Of a DNA stretch of 46,151 bases, positions 32,266 through 40,597 are shown piece after piece. The stretch is from Duganella sp. (lineage in GTDB: Bacteria > Pseudomonadota > Gammaproteobacteria > Burkholderiales > Burkholderiaceae_D). Both the position numbers and the translations under genes were made by a program. The stretch covers positions 1 to 46,151 of the forward strand of contig JAMFSU010000126.1 in NCBI GenBank assembly GCA_026225475.1, given 5' to 3'. A model generated the notes under the pieces. It worked only from the letters and a program-made list of their open reading frames with translations. It was not told the DNA's origin and made no database searches. The number at the start of each line of letters is the position of its first letter. Positions within the stretch are counted from its first letter, which is position 1.

Positions 32266-33255
32266 ATGGCGTCGCCAGTAAAAATGAGTGATCAATTTCC
32301 CGGGCTCACCAGTGACCCGCTGTCTGGCTATATCGAAGAACTCGGTCCGTTGCTGTCACGCGGGAAAATGGAAGAGCTAGAAGATGAGCTAGAGAGATTG
32401 CGCGCCATCGTCGAGGAGAGCAGTGTCCTCAAGGCAGTCGTCATGCAATTACGCGACGCCAACAAGAAGCAGATTCTTGCAACCAATCGTGCTCAAAAAA
32501 TCCGTGACGAGGCAAAGGAATTCAATCGCCGCCAGAATGAATTTTTGGTCATCCTGGTCCATGAACTGCGCAATCCTCTGGCGCCCATCGGGATGGCGGC
32601 GTCGCTGCTTGAGTCAATGCCGAATGCCACCCCGCAACTGATCAAGATACAGGAAATTATCAACCGTCAGGTCAAACACATGGCCAGATTGCTAGATGAT
32701 TTAATGGACGTAGCCCACATCACGAGCGGAGAAGTGGCGGTACTACCCGAACCAATTCTGCTCGCAAATGTGCTTCAGGAGGCAATTGATATTGTGCAAT
32801 GGCGTCTTGACGGTCGTCGGCAGCTTCTTCATGCGGACCTGCCGACTGAGCCCGTCGTCATCGATGGCGACCAAATACGGTTGATCCAGGTATTTTCCAA
32901 TTTGTTGATTAACGCATCAAAGTTTACGCCGGATGGCGGAAACATCTCGATCACCGCAACACACGTGCAAAAGAACATTTTGGTTGCCATCAAAGATGAT
33001 GGCATGGGCATTCGGGCCAGCCTGTTGCCACACTTGTTTGAATTGTTTACCCAAGGCCCTCGCTCTGAAGCTTGCTCGGAAGGCGGTCTTGGCGTCGGGC
33101 TCAGTGTGGTTCGCAATCTGGTGCGTATGCATCGTGGCGAAGTCGATGTTTTTAGCGATGGAGAAGATCAGGGAAGTACGTTTACTGTCACCCTGCCGCT
33201 GTGTACAGACCTCAATTCCGTTCGGTTTCTCCTGGGACAAGAAAAGCTGGCGTGA
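32266..33255 (+). CDS. Soluble sensor histidine kinase, orphan
   Basis: Protein of 329 aa with no TM segment and no recognisable PAS or GAF domain. A coiled-coil N-terminus (MEELEDELERLRAIVEESSV, about 30-90) leads to the dimerisation helix with phospho-acceptor His in FLVILVHELRNPLAPIG. ATPase motifs follow: N box (SNLLINASKFTP), G1 (KDDGMGIR), F box (LPHLFELFTQG) and G2 (EGGLGVGLSVVRN). AAGAGGAA precedes ATG 32266. No response regulator gene is nearby, so the partner is unknown. Its operator places it in the Crp/Fnr regulon. Confidence 0.92.
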   Translation: MASPVKMSDQFPGLTSDPLSGYIEELGPLLSRGKMEELEDELERLRAIVEESSVLKAVVMQLRDANKKQILATNRAQKIRDEAKEFNRRQNEFLVILVHELRNPLAPIGMAASLLESMPNATPQLIKIQEIINRQVKHMARLLDDLMDVAHITSGEVAVLPEPILLANVLQEAIDIVQWRLDGRRQLLHADLPTEPVVIDGDQIRLIQVFSNLLINASKFTPDGGNISITATHVQKNILVAIKDDGMGIRASLLPHLFELFTQGPRSEACSEGGLGVGLSVVRNLVRMHRGEVDVFSDGEDQGSTFTVTLPLCTDLNSVRFLLGQEKLA

Positions 33256-33289
33256 TCAAACAAGCGAAGTCGCGTGAGAACCTTAATGG

Positions 33290-33622
33290 CTATCTAAATA
33301 TGCCTGCGCTCTTCATGCGTTGGCATATGTCCGTCCTATTAGTCGGTCTGGAGCTGCCATTTTCTTGTGCCCGTTCATGCATCATTTGATATTGATTTTC
33401 TATGTAGTCTGCACATTCTGCGTAACTCTTCATCGATAGCATTTTTTGTCGTAGCTCGTTACGCTCTTGCGCGCTCATCATGGTCCAGCCAGCTACCTTT
33501 CTATCTTGGATATAGGCTTCAGTCGGGCGATGGACCTGGCCACCATCGTTGGTCTGAGTACAGCCGCTCAACAAGGAACAAACTGCAAAAAAAATGCTTA
33601 GGGTGTGAGAGTCTATGGTCAT
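33290..33622 (-). CDS. Small putative lipoprotein
   Basis: Protein of 110 aa. The N-terminus has a short hydrophobic stretch ending in LLSGC, a lipobox-like sequence with the acyl-accepting Cys at about residue 21, followed by a charged helical region (SAQERNELRQKMLSMKSYAE). No family is recognised. It converges on the histidine kinase. The operator at 33734-33753 lies about 110 nt upstream on its strand. Confidence 0.65.
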   Translation of the reverse strand: MTIDSHTLSIFFAVCSLLSGCTQTNDGGQVHRPTEAYIQDRKVAGWTMMSAQERNELRQKMLSMKSYAECADYIENQYQMMHERAQENGSSRPTNRTDICQRMKSAGIFR

Positions 33623-33708
33623 CGATGATCTTTTGGTTTGTCAATTTCACCAGCAAATGAGGAGTACCAATTACTGCCTGCGCAGAGGAAGAAAATTCGC
33701 TTTCAGTA

Positions 33709-33753
33709 AGTTTGATCCGAATCAAACTGAGTCTCTGTGCGGTTTAGCACATA
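33709..33753 (-). promoter_or_regulatory. Crp/Fnr-like operator upstream of the lipoprotein gene
   Basis: TCTGTGCG-GTTT-AGCACATA (33734-33753) is nearly identical to the site before the small charged protein. On the minus strand a mediocre -10 (CAAACT, 33714-33709) is at the usual distance, with TTACTGAAAG just beyond. It could also contribute to the divergent dehydrogenase promoter. Confidence 0.55.
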
Positions 33754-33780
33754 GTGCACCCATTAGACGTTAAAGGTCTG

Positions 33781-33825
33781 TACGTGGGACAACGAACAGA
33801 CCTGGGATTTTCCAAAGAGCATGAT
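33781..33825 (+). promoter_or_regulatory. Crp/Fnr-like operator and promoter for the first alcohol dehydrogenase
   Basis: TACGTGGG-ACAA-CGAACAGA (33781-33800) with -10-like CATGAT (33820-33825) at 29.5 bp gives a start near 33832, about 53 nt before the coding start. The same region also forms a longer inverted repeat, GGTCTGTACG (33775-33784) with CGAACAGACC (33793-33802). A separate palindrome, CCAGG-TCTG-CCTGG, lies at 33859-33872 in the leader. Confidence 0.55.
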
Positions 33826-33884
33826 CAGATCACGGATTTCAATTTGCAGACGTACAAGCCAGGTCTGCCTGGCGGGAGTTGGCA

Positions 33885-34925
33885 ATGAAAGCACTGATCT
33901 ACCAGGGACCAAACATCAGGGCCATCGAAGATCGTCCCAAACCTGAGCTCATCGATGCGGGTGATGCGATCATCAAGATGCTCAAGACCACCATTTGCGG
34001 CACCGATCTGCATATCCTCAAAGGCGACGTTGCCACCTGTACACCAGGGCGCATCCTGGGCCATGAAGGCGTAGGCGTGGTCGACTCGGTCGGCCCGGCC
34101 GTCACTGCGTTTCACAAAGGCGATCACGTCCTCATTTCCTGTGTCTCCGCTTGCGGAAAATGCGAGTATTGCCGGCGCGGCATGTATTCGCACTGCCTGA
34201 CAGGCGGCTGGATACTGGGCAATAAAATCGATGGCACCCAGGCTGAATATGTTCGCACGCCGCATGCCGACACCAGCCTCTACCCGATACCTGCCGGAGC
34301 CGATGAAGAGGCGCTGGTCATGTTGAGCGACATCTTGCCGACCGGCTTTGAATGCGGCGTGTTGAACGGCAAGGTCGCGCCGGGTTCTACCGTGGCGATA
34401 GTCGGCGCCGGGCCGATCGGCCTTGCTACGTTGCTGACAGCACAGTTCTATTCACCTGCGCAAATCATCATGATCGATCTGGATGCCAATCGCTTGCTCG
34501 TGGCGAAACACTTTGGCGCTACGGACATCATCAACAGCGCCAGCGGCCGCGCCAAAGAGACAGTCATGGAAATGACGCAAGGCAAGGGCGTCGATACGGC
34601 GATTGAAGCGGTCGGCATTCCGGCCACCTTCGAGCTATGTCAGCAGATCGTCGCTGCAGGCGGCACCATTGCCAACATCGGTGTTCATGGCGTGCCGGTG
34701 GCGCTGCACCTGGAAAAACTCTGGGATCGCAATATCTCCATTACGACGCGCCTGGTCGATACGGTCAGCATGCCGATGCTGCTCAAGTCGCTGAGCGCCA
34801 ACAAAATTGACGCCAAATTACTCATCACCCATCGCTTCAAATTCGACGAAATCCTTGAAGCGTACGACACCTTCACGCATGCCGCCGACACCAAGTCTCT
34901 CAAAGTCATCATTGAGGTCGACTGA
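33885..34925 (+). CDS. Zinc-dependent alcohol dehydrogenase
   Basis: Protein of 346 aa of the medium-chain dehydrogenase family. Catalytic zinc ligands are in TTICGTDLH and GHEGVG; the structural zinc loop is CGKCEYCRRGMYSHC. The Rossmann motif is VAIVGAGPIGLA, and DLDANRLLVAK suggests NAD rather than NADP. ATG 33885 has GGGAG 6 nt upstream. It leads a same-strand run with an aldehyde dehydrogenase, transhydrogenase and a second dehydrogenase, consistent with alcohol/aldehyde redox balancing. Confidence 0.93.
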   Translation: MKALIYQGPNIRAIEDRPKPELIDAGDAIIKMLKTTICGTDLHILKGDVATCTPGRILGHEGVGVVDSVGPAVTAFHKGDHVLISCVSACGKCEYCRRGMYSHCLTGGWILGNKIDGTQAEYVRTPHADTSLYPIPAGADEEALVMLSDILPTGFECGVLNGKVAPGSTVAIVGAGPIGLATLLTAQFYSPAQIIMIDLDANRLLVAKHFGATDIINSASGRAKETVMEMTQGKGVDTAIEAVGIPATFELCQQIVAAGGTIANIGVHGVPVALHLEKLWDRNISITTRLVDTVSMPMLLKSLSANKIDAKLLITHRFKFDEILEAYDTFTHAADTKSLKVIIEVD

Positions 34926-35048
34926 GGTCTCTTACCCAGGCCTCTTAAGAAGAAGCCCATCCATCAGACTAACGATTGCGCGTTGCAAGTTCGGTTGCCA
35001 TGTCTGATCGTTTTCAAACAATTCACGCACGCCAACAAGGAATACACC

Positions 35049-36431
35049 ATGAGCTATCAAAGTATCAATCCGTATGATGGAAAGACTATCCAGTCATTTG
35101 ACGAGATCAATGACAAGCAACTCGAAACCGCCATCGCTACTGCGACTGCCTGCTTTGAAACATGGCGCAAGAAGAGTTATGCCGAGCGCGCCATTGTAGT
35201 TGCCAAGGCAGCAGCCCTCATGCACGAGCGCATGGAAGAGTTTGCGCGCCCCGTGACGTTGGAAATGGGAAAGTTGATTGCCCAGGCACGCGGCGAAGTC
35301 GAGCTCAGCGCCGACATTATTGCCTACTACGCCAAGAATGCCGAGTCTTTCCTCGCGCCGGAGAAATTACATCCGAGCTCTGGCTCAGCGGAAATTGAAA
35401 ATGCTCCTTTTGGCGTGTTGTTCGGTGTCGAACCATGGAATTTTCCTTACTATCAGCTGGCGCGTTTCGCCGCACCCAATATCATGGCGGGTAATGTCGT
35501 GATGGTGAAGCATGCCGGCTGTGTGCCGCAATGCGCGATCGCTTTCGAAAAGCTCTGGCGGGATGCCGGCGCACCTGCCGGTGTCTATACCAACCTGTTG
35601 ATTTCGTATGACCAGGTTAATCGCGTCATTGACGACCCGCGCATCAAGGGCGTGGCCCTGACCGGCAGCGTCGAAGCAGGTAAAGCCGTGGCCGCCCGCG
35701 CCGGACTGAATCTGAAGAAGTCAACCATGGAGCTCGGCGGCAGCGACGCCTTTATCGTGTTGGAAGATGCCGATCTCGACAAAACCGTCGAGTGGGCGGT
35801 GTGGGGCAAGATGAACAATACCGGTCAATGTTGCGTCGCCGCTAAGCGATTCATCGTGGCCGAGGCCTTGGCGGATCGTTTCCTCGATAAGTTCCAGACA
35901 GCCTTGTCGGTGCTCAAGCCGGGTGACCCAATGGATGACGCCACGACGCTTGGTCCGCTATCGACCGAAGGCGCGCTGATCAAGTTGCTCGACCAAGTCA
36001 AACGTGCGGTCGACAACGGCGCCAAGCTGGTGATGGGCGGCAAGCGTATTGATCGTCCCGGCGCCTTCATGGAGCCAACTATTCTCAGTAATATCACGCC
36101 GGACAACCCAGCTTTTCGCGAAGAGTTCTTCGGACCGGTGGCGCTGTTTTTCCGCGTCAAGAGCGAGGACGAGGCAGTTTCCCTCGCCAACGACTCCGAA
36201 TTCGGTCTTGGCGGTTCGGTCTTCACGAAAGATGTCGAGCGCGGCAAACGTCTAGCCAGCCGCATCGATACCGGCATGGTGTTCATCAATCATCCGACCT
36301 GGACTACGCCTGACCTGCCGTTTGGTGGTGTCAAAAATTCCGGCTACGGAAGAGAACTGTCGAGCATGGGAATTCAGGAGTTCGTCAATAAAAAGCTAGT
36401 CCGTGTCGCTGCCATCGATGCACCGGCATAG
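35049..36431 (+). CDS. NAD(P)-dependent aldehyde dehydrogenase (SSADH-like)
   Basis: Protein of 460 aa of the aldehyde dehydrogenase superfamily. Features: INPYDGKTIQSFDEI at the N-terminus, GVEPWNFPYYQLARFAAPNI, VALTGSVEAGKAVAA (cofactor Rossmann loop), ELGGSDAFIVLEDAD with catalytic Glu, NTGQCCVAAKRF with catalytic Cys, and EEFFGPVALFF. This pattern is closest to succinate-semialdehyde dehydrogenases of the GabD/Sad type. ATG 35049 has AAGGA 6 nt upstream. Acid formation from aldehydes would feed reducing power to the adjacent transhydrogenase. Confidence 0.93.
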   Translation: MSYQSINPYDGKTIQSFDEINDKQLETAIATATACFETWRKKSYAERAIVVAKAAALMHERMEEFARPVTLEMGKLIAQARGEVELSADIIAYYAKNAESFLAPEKLHPSSGSAEIENAPFGVLFGVEPWNFPYYQLARFAAPNIMAGNVVMVKHAGCVPQCAIAFEKLWRDAGAPAGVYTNLLISYDQVNRVIDDPRIKGVALTGSVEAGKAVAARAGLNLKKSTMELGGSDAFIVLEDADLDKTVEWAVWGKMNNTGQCCVAAKRFIVAEALADRFLDKFQTALSVLKPGDPMDDATTLGPLSTEGALIKLLDQVKRAVDNGAKLVMGGKRIDRPGAFMEPTILSNITPDNPAFREEFFGPVALFFRVKSEDEAVSLANDSEFGLGGSVFTKDVERGKRLASRIDTGMVFINHPTWTTPDLPFGGVKNSGYGRELSSMGIQEFVNKKLVRVAAIDAPA

Positions 36432-36439
36432 GCGTGGCC

Positions 36440-37603
36440 ATGTACGTCACCATCGCGGTCTTGAAGGAAACACAGGCGCATGAACGGCGTGTCGCCATTG
36501 TTCCGTCGGTTGCTGCGCGGCTGCTCAAGCTGGGGGTAAGGCTGCATATGCAGTCGGACGCCGGCTCGGCCGCCCGGTTTGGGGATGCCGCCTATGCCGA
36601 TGTGGCTTTCTCCGCCGATCGTCATCAACTGGTGCGTCAGGCCGATGTGGTGCTGGCGGTGCAAGCGCCCGCTTTGGATGTGATCGATGCAATGCAGGAG
36701 GGGGCGATTTTGATGTCCTTTGTGTATGCCGAGAAATCACCCGCGCTGGTGCAGCGCTTGCTGGACAAGAAGATCACCTGCTTTGCCATGGAACGGGTGC
36801 CGCGCATTACCCGTGCTCAGGCGATGGATGCGTTATCGAGCCAGTCAGCGCTGGCCGGCTATTACGCCGTGCAGCTCGGCGCCACCCACATGGCCAGAAT
36901 CCTGCCCAAGATCACGACAGCCGGTGGTGTGGTCGGGCCGGCCAAGGTGCTGGTGCTGGGGCTTGGGGTCGCCGGTCTTGAGGCGATTGCGACGGCGCAT
37001 CGGCTGGGCGCCGTGGTGGAAGGCTACGACGTGCGGCCGGAGACGCAGGAACAGGCGTTGTCGCTGGGAGCAAGCTTTGTCAAAACCGATGTCGATGCGC
37101 GCGGGAAGGGCGGCTATGCAAGAGCCTTGAGCAACGAGGAGAAAAAGCAGATCGATACGATACTGACCAGGCATATACAACAGGCTGATCTCATCATCAC
37201 CACCGCCGCCATTCCCGGCAAGCCCTCGCCAAAACTGATCAGCCAAGCGCAGGTGCAAGCAATGAAACCGGGCGCCGTGATTGTCGACCTGTCTGCGGAA
37301 GGTGGCGGCAACTGCGAGGATACGGTGCCCGGCCAGACGGCGCAGGTCGGCCAGGTCACCATCGTCGCACCTTTCAACATCCCGTCCTTGTTGAGCAGCG
37401 ACGCCAGCGATCTGTATGCCAAGAATCAGTACAACCTGCTGGCATTGCTGGTGAAGAACAACGTCATCGCCATCGATTGGAGCGATGACGTACTGGCGAA
37501 AACGGTGCTCACGCACGACGGCGTTCTCAAGAACGGCGCTGCTCTTGTCGAAATCAAGCCGAGCGACCGGGCGGAGCCGGCAGTCCAAACCAGCGAGACC
37601 TGA
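36440..37603 (+). CDS. pntAA: NAD(P) transhydrogenase subunit alpha, part 1
   Basis: Protein of 387 aa forming the soluble NAD(H)-binding dI domain of proton-translocating transhydrogenase. Motifs: VLKETQAHERRVAIVPS, SAAGYYAVQLGATHMAR-type helix (here SALAGYYAVQLGATHMARI), VLVLGLGVAGLEAIATAHRL (dinucleotide fold) and DLSAEGGGNCEDT. ATG 36440 follows the aldehyde dehydrogenase stop by 8 nt. The split alpha arrangement (AA, AB, B) is common in proteobacteria such as Rhodospirillum. Confidence 0.94.
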   Translation: MYVTIAVLKETQAHERRVAIVPSVAARLLKLGVRLHMQSDAGSAARFGDAAYADVAFSADRHQLVRQADVVLAVQAPALDVIDAMQEGAILMSFVYAEKSPALVQRLLDKKITCFAMERVPRITRAQAMDALSSQSALAGYYAVQLGATHMARILPKITTAGGVVGPAKVLVLGLGVAGLEAIATAHRLGAVVEGYDVRPETQEQALSLGASFVKTDVDARGKGGYARALSNEEKKQIDTILTRHIQQADLIITTAAIPGKPSPKLISQAQVQAMKPGAVIVDLSAEGGGNCEDTVPGQTAQVGQVTIVAPFNIPSLLSSDASDLYAKNQYNLLALLVKNNVIAIDWSDDVLAKTVLTHDGVLKNGAALVEIKPSDRAEPAVQTSET

Positions 37604-37616
37604 CCAGGAGAAACGC

Positions 37617-37982
37617 ATGACTTTCGATATCGGCATCAGCAGTTTTGTCGCCTTGTATATATTCATGCTCGCCGGTTTTACCGGTTGGGTCGTGATCGGT
37701 CGCGTGCCGGCCATTTTGCACACGCCACTCATGTCGGGTTCCAACTTTGTACACGGGATTGTGGTGGTGGGAGGATTGTTCGCCTTGCTCAATGCCGACA
37801 CGTTGCAGCAACAGATAATCGGCTTTTTTGCCGTGTTGCTGGGCGCCGGTAATGCGGCGGGAGGTTATGCCGTCACCGAGCGCATGCTTGCCATGTTTCA
37901 GCCAAGCGTCGGCAAGCCAAAACATGCGGTCACTAAACGATCCTCCAAAAAAGCAACCACGCCAAAGCCGGGAACGGCATAA
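37617..37982 (+). CDS. pntAB: NAD(P) transhydrogenase subunit alpha, part 2
   Basis: Protein of 121 aa with about four membrane helices (FVALYIFMLAGFTGWVVIGR, LMSGSNFVHGIVVVGGLFAL, GFFAVLLGAGNAAGGYAVTE) and a basic tail (KPKHAVTKRSSKKATTPKPG). This is the first part of the proton channel domain dII. AGGAG precedes ATG 37617. It lies between pntAA and pntB with gaps of 13 and 9 nt, so it is one operon. Confidence 0.94.
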   Translation: MTFDIGISSFVALYIFMLAGFTGWVVIGRVPAILHTPLMSGSNFVHGIVVVGGLFALLNADTLQQQIIGFFAVLLGAGNAAGGYAVTERMLAMFQPSVGKPKHAVTKRSSKKATTPKPGTA

Positions 37983-37991
37983 GGAAAAACG

Positions 37992-39440
37992 ATGCTGAAC
38001 ACGATGGCGCAGCTATTGATCGGCATCATTGATCTGGTAGCCGCATTTCTGCTGATTTATGGCCTCAAGCGCATGTCCTCACCGGTGACCGCGCCGTCGG
38101 GAATTTTCGTGGCCGGTGGCGGCATGCTGGTAGCGATCCTGGCCAGCTTTCTCTACATTGTCGGCGTCAGGTCCAGCGCGCACGCGCATTTACCGCTCAA
38201 TGTGGGGCTGGCTGTCGTTGCGTTGATCATCGGCGGCGGCGCTGCATGGTGGAGCGGCAAACGCGTCGCGATGACGTCCATGCCGCAGATGGTCGCGCTG
38301 TATAACGGCATGGGCGGCGGTGCAGCTGCGGCGATTGCGGCGATGGAATTGCTCGGCAATCAGGCACAAGGCATTCCGGCGCTGAGCATCACGTTGATCG
38401 GCGCACTGATAGGCTCGGTCTCCTTGTCCGGGTCACTGATCGCCTGGGCCAAGCTGGACGGCAGGATCAAGCAAGCTCTGAGATTTAGCGGGCAGCAAGT
38501 GGTGAATGGTCTGGTCATGCTGGCCACACTGCTGCTGGGCGGCTACATCGTCGCGATGACGCAGACGGGTGGTGTGCCGCTGTTGTCCATGCCTGATTTG
38601 ATCTACTTGTTCTTTGGTCTTGCGCTTCTGTTCGGGGTGTTGATGACACTGCCCATCGGCGGCGCCGACATGCCGGTCGTGATTTCCATCTACAACGCAT
38701 TGACCGGGCTGGCGGTCGGCTTGGAAGGTTTTGTCCTGCAAAATCCGGCGCTCATGATTGCCGGCATGGTGGTCGGCGCTGCCGGCTTGCTGCTGACGCT
38801 GTTGATGGCCAAGGCCATGAACCGGTCTGTCGGCAACGTCATATTCACCAATTTCGGCACCATCGCCAAGAGCAAACCGGGCGCGATCGCGGGAGAGCTC
38901 AAGCCTGTCGACGCTGGCGATGCGGGAATTTTCATGCGCTATGCCAGTAGCGTTATTGTGGTGCCGGGATATGGTCTTGCAGTCGCACATGGGCAACAGA
39001 AGCTCTACGAATTCGTCAAGCTACTGCAGGCCGCAGGCGTGGCGGTGAAGTTCGCGGTCCACCCGGTGGCGGGGCGTATGCCCGGTCAGATGGACGTTTT
39101 GTTGGCCGAAGCCAATGTGCCGTACGACATGATCTTTCAGCTGGAAGACATCAACGATGAGTTCAGTCACACCGATGCCGTATTGGTGATAGGCGCAAAC
39201 GACGTCGTCAATCCTGCTGCGCGCACCGACAAGTCGTCGCCAATTTTCGGCATGCCTATCCTGAACGTCGATCAGGCGAAGAAGGTGTATGTCGTCAAAC
39301 GCGGCGAAGGTCGCGGCTATGCCGGCATCGTCAATGCCCTTTTTTACGCCGACAACTGCGACATGGTCTACGGCGACGCCCAGGCATCTCTGATCAAAAT
39401 GATCGAGGCCGTCAGAGGCCTCGGCGCTGCGGCCGCCTGA
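37992..39440 (+). CDS. pntB: NAD(P) transhydrogenase subunit beta
   Basis: Protein of 482 aa: about eight TM helices (residues 1-265) then the NADP(H)-binding dIII domain, with VVPGYGLAVAHGQQKLYE, GRMPGQMDVLLAEANVPYD, VLVIGANDVVNPAA and KRGEGRGYAGI. The complex uses the proton gradient to reduce NADP with NADH, or runs in reverse. Its place between dehydrogenase genes suggests it balances NADH made from alcohols and aldehydes. Confidence 0.95.
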   Translation: MLNTMAQLLIGIIDLVAAFLLIYGLKRMSSPVTAPSGIFVAGGGMLVAILASFLYIVGVRSSAHAHLPLNVGLAVVALIIGGGAAWWSGKRVAMTSMPQMVALYNGMGGGAAAAIAAMELLGNQAQGIPALSITLIGALIGSVSLSGSLIAWAKLDGRIKQALRFSGQQVVNGLVMLATLLLGGYIVAMTQTGGVPLLSMPDLIYLFFGLALLFGVLMTLPIGGADMPVVISIYNALTGLAVGLEGFVLQNPALMIAGMVVGAAGLLLTLLMAKAMNRSVGNVIFTNFGTIAKSKPGAIAGELKPVDAGDAGIFMRYASSVIVVPGYGLAVAHGQQKLYEFVKLLQAAGVAVKFAVHPVAGRMPGQMDVLLAEANVPYDMIFQLEDINDEFSHTDAVLVIGANDVVNPAARTDKSSPIFGMPILNVDQAKKVYVVKRGEGRGYAGIVNALFYADNCDMVYGDAQASLIKMIEAVRGLGAAAA

Positions 39441-39492
39441 AGGCAACTCGCAGCAAAGCTCTCTTTGTATCTCCATTGAAACGGGAAATCAC

Positions 39493-40527
39493 ATGGCACT
39501 GAAAATGCAAGCCGCTGTCGTCGAACAGTTCGGAAAACCGCTGGTGTTGCAGGAGTGGGATATTCCAACTCCCGCCGCCGGTCAGATTGTCGTCAAGACG
39601 GAAGCCTGCGGCGTCTGCCATACCGACCTCCATGCCGCCAAAGGCGACTGGCCCTTGAAACCCAAACTGCCTTTCATACCAGGGCATGAGGGCATCGGCA
39701 TTGTTGTTGCGGTCGGCGCTGGCGTGACGCGGGTGAAGGAAGGTGATCGCGTCGGCGTGCCCTGGCTCTTTTCAGCTTGCGGACATTGCGAGTATTGCCT
39801 GAAGGCTTGGGAGACTGTGTGTGCACAGGCCCAGTTCGGCGGTTATACGATGAATGGCGGCTTTGCCGACTATATCCTGGCCGATCCCGACTATGTCGCG
39901 CACATCCCTGTGGGGCTGTCCGCCCAGCAAGCCGCGCCGATCATTTGCGCCGGCATTACGACCTATAAGGGAATCAAGGAGGCCGATGTCCGTCCCGGCG
40001 AATGGATTGCCATCTCCGGCGCTGGCGGCCTGGGACATCTGGCCGTCCAATACGCCAAAGTCATGGGACTCAACGTGTGCGCCATCGATATCGATGACGG
40101 CAAGCTAGAACACGCCAAGAAATTGGGGGCAGACCTGGTCATCAACGCCAAGACATCCGATCCCGCCGAGGTCTTGAAAAAGGAAATTGGCGGCGGCGCC
40201 CACGGAGTCCTGGTGACCGCACCGTCTCTGGGTGCCTTCAAGCAGGGGGTGGCGATGACGCGCAAGCTCGGCACCTGCGTATTGGTCGGCTTGCCGCCAG
40301 GAGAATTTCCGGTGCCGCTGTTTGATGTCGTGGCGAACTGCATCACCATTCGCGGCTCCTTCGTCGGCACACGCCAGGATATGGCCGAAGCGCTTTCTTT
40401 TGCGGCGGCCGGCAAGGTCAAGGCAGATATCGAGCTGCAACCTCTGTCGGCCATCAACCGGATTTTCGAACGCTTGGAACACGGAGAGGTTCCTTCTCGT
40501 GTTGTGATCGATTTCGCCAAGGGCTAA
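39493..40527 (+). CDS. adhP: Zinc-dependent alcohol dehydrogenase, AdhP type
   Basis: Protein of 344 aa. Catalytic zinc motifs are CGVCHTDLH and GHEGIG; the structural zinc loop CGHCEYCLKAWETVC has all four cysteines. The Rossmann motif is ISGAGGLGHLAVQYAK with DIDDGKLEHAK following, fitting NAD use. The overall pattern matches propanol-preferring/ethanol-active AdhP enzymes. It follows pntB by 52 nt and is probably co-transcribed. Confidence 0.92.
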   Translation: MALKMQAAVVEQFGKPLVLQEWDIPTPAAGQIVVKTEACGVCHTDLHAAKGDWPLKPKLPFIPGHEGIGIVVAVGAGVTRVKEGDRVGVPWLFSACGHCEYCLKAWETVCAQAQFGGYTMNGGFADYILADPDYVAHIPVGLSAQQAAPIICAGITTYKGIKEADVRPGEWIAISGAGGLGHLAVQYAKVMGLNVCAIDIDDGKLEHAKKLGADLVINAKTSDPAEVLKKEIGGGAHGVLVTAPSLGAFKQGVAMTRKLGTCVLVGLPPGEFPVPLFDVVANCITIRGSFVGTRQDMAEALSFAAAGKVKADIELQPLSAINRIFERLEHGEVPSRVVIDFAKG

Positions 40528-40597
40528 GTTTTTATACCTCGTTTCGAAGCAAGATATTGAACGAAATTTTCATTCAATCTGATAAGGAAATAACATC

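Noticed and set aside
33775..33802. Long inverted repeat GGTCTGTACG-N8-CGAACAGACC as a separate operator class
   Set aside because: The half-sites are 8 nt apart, not 4. The overlapping TACGTGGG-ACAA-CGAACAGA has the right spacing and a matching -10, so I prefer that reading.
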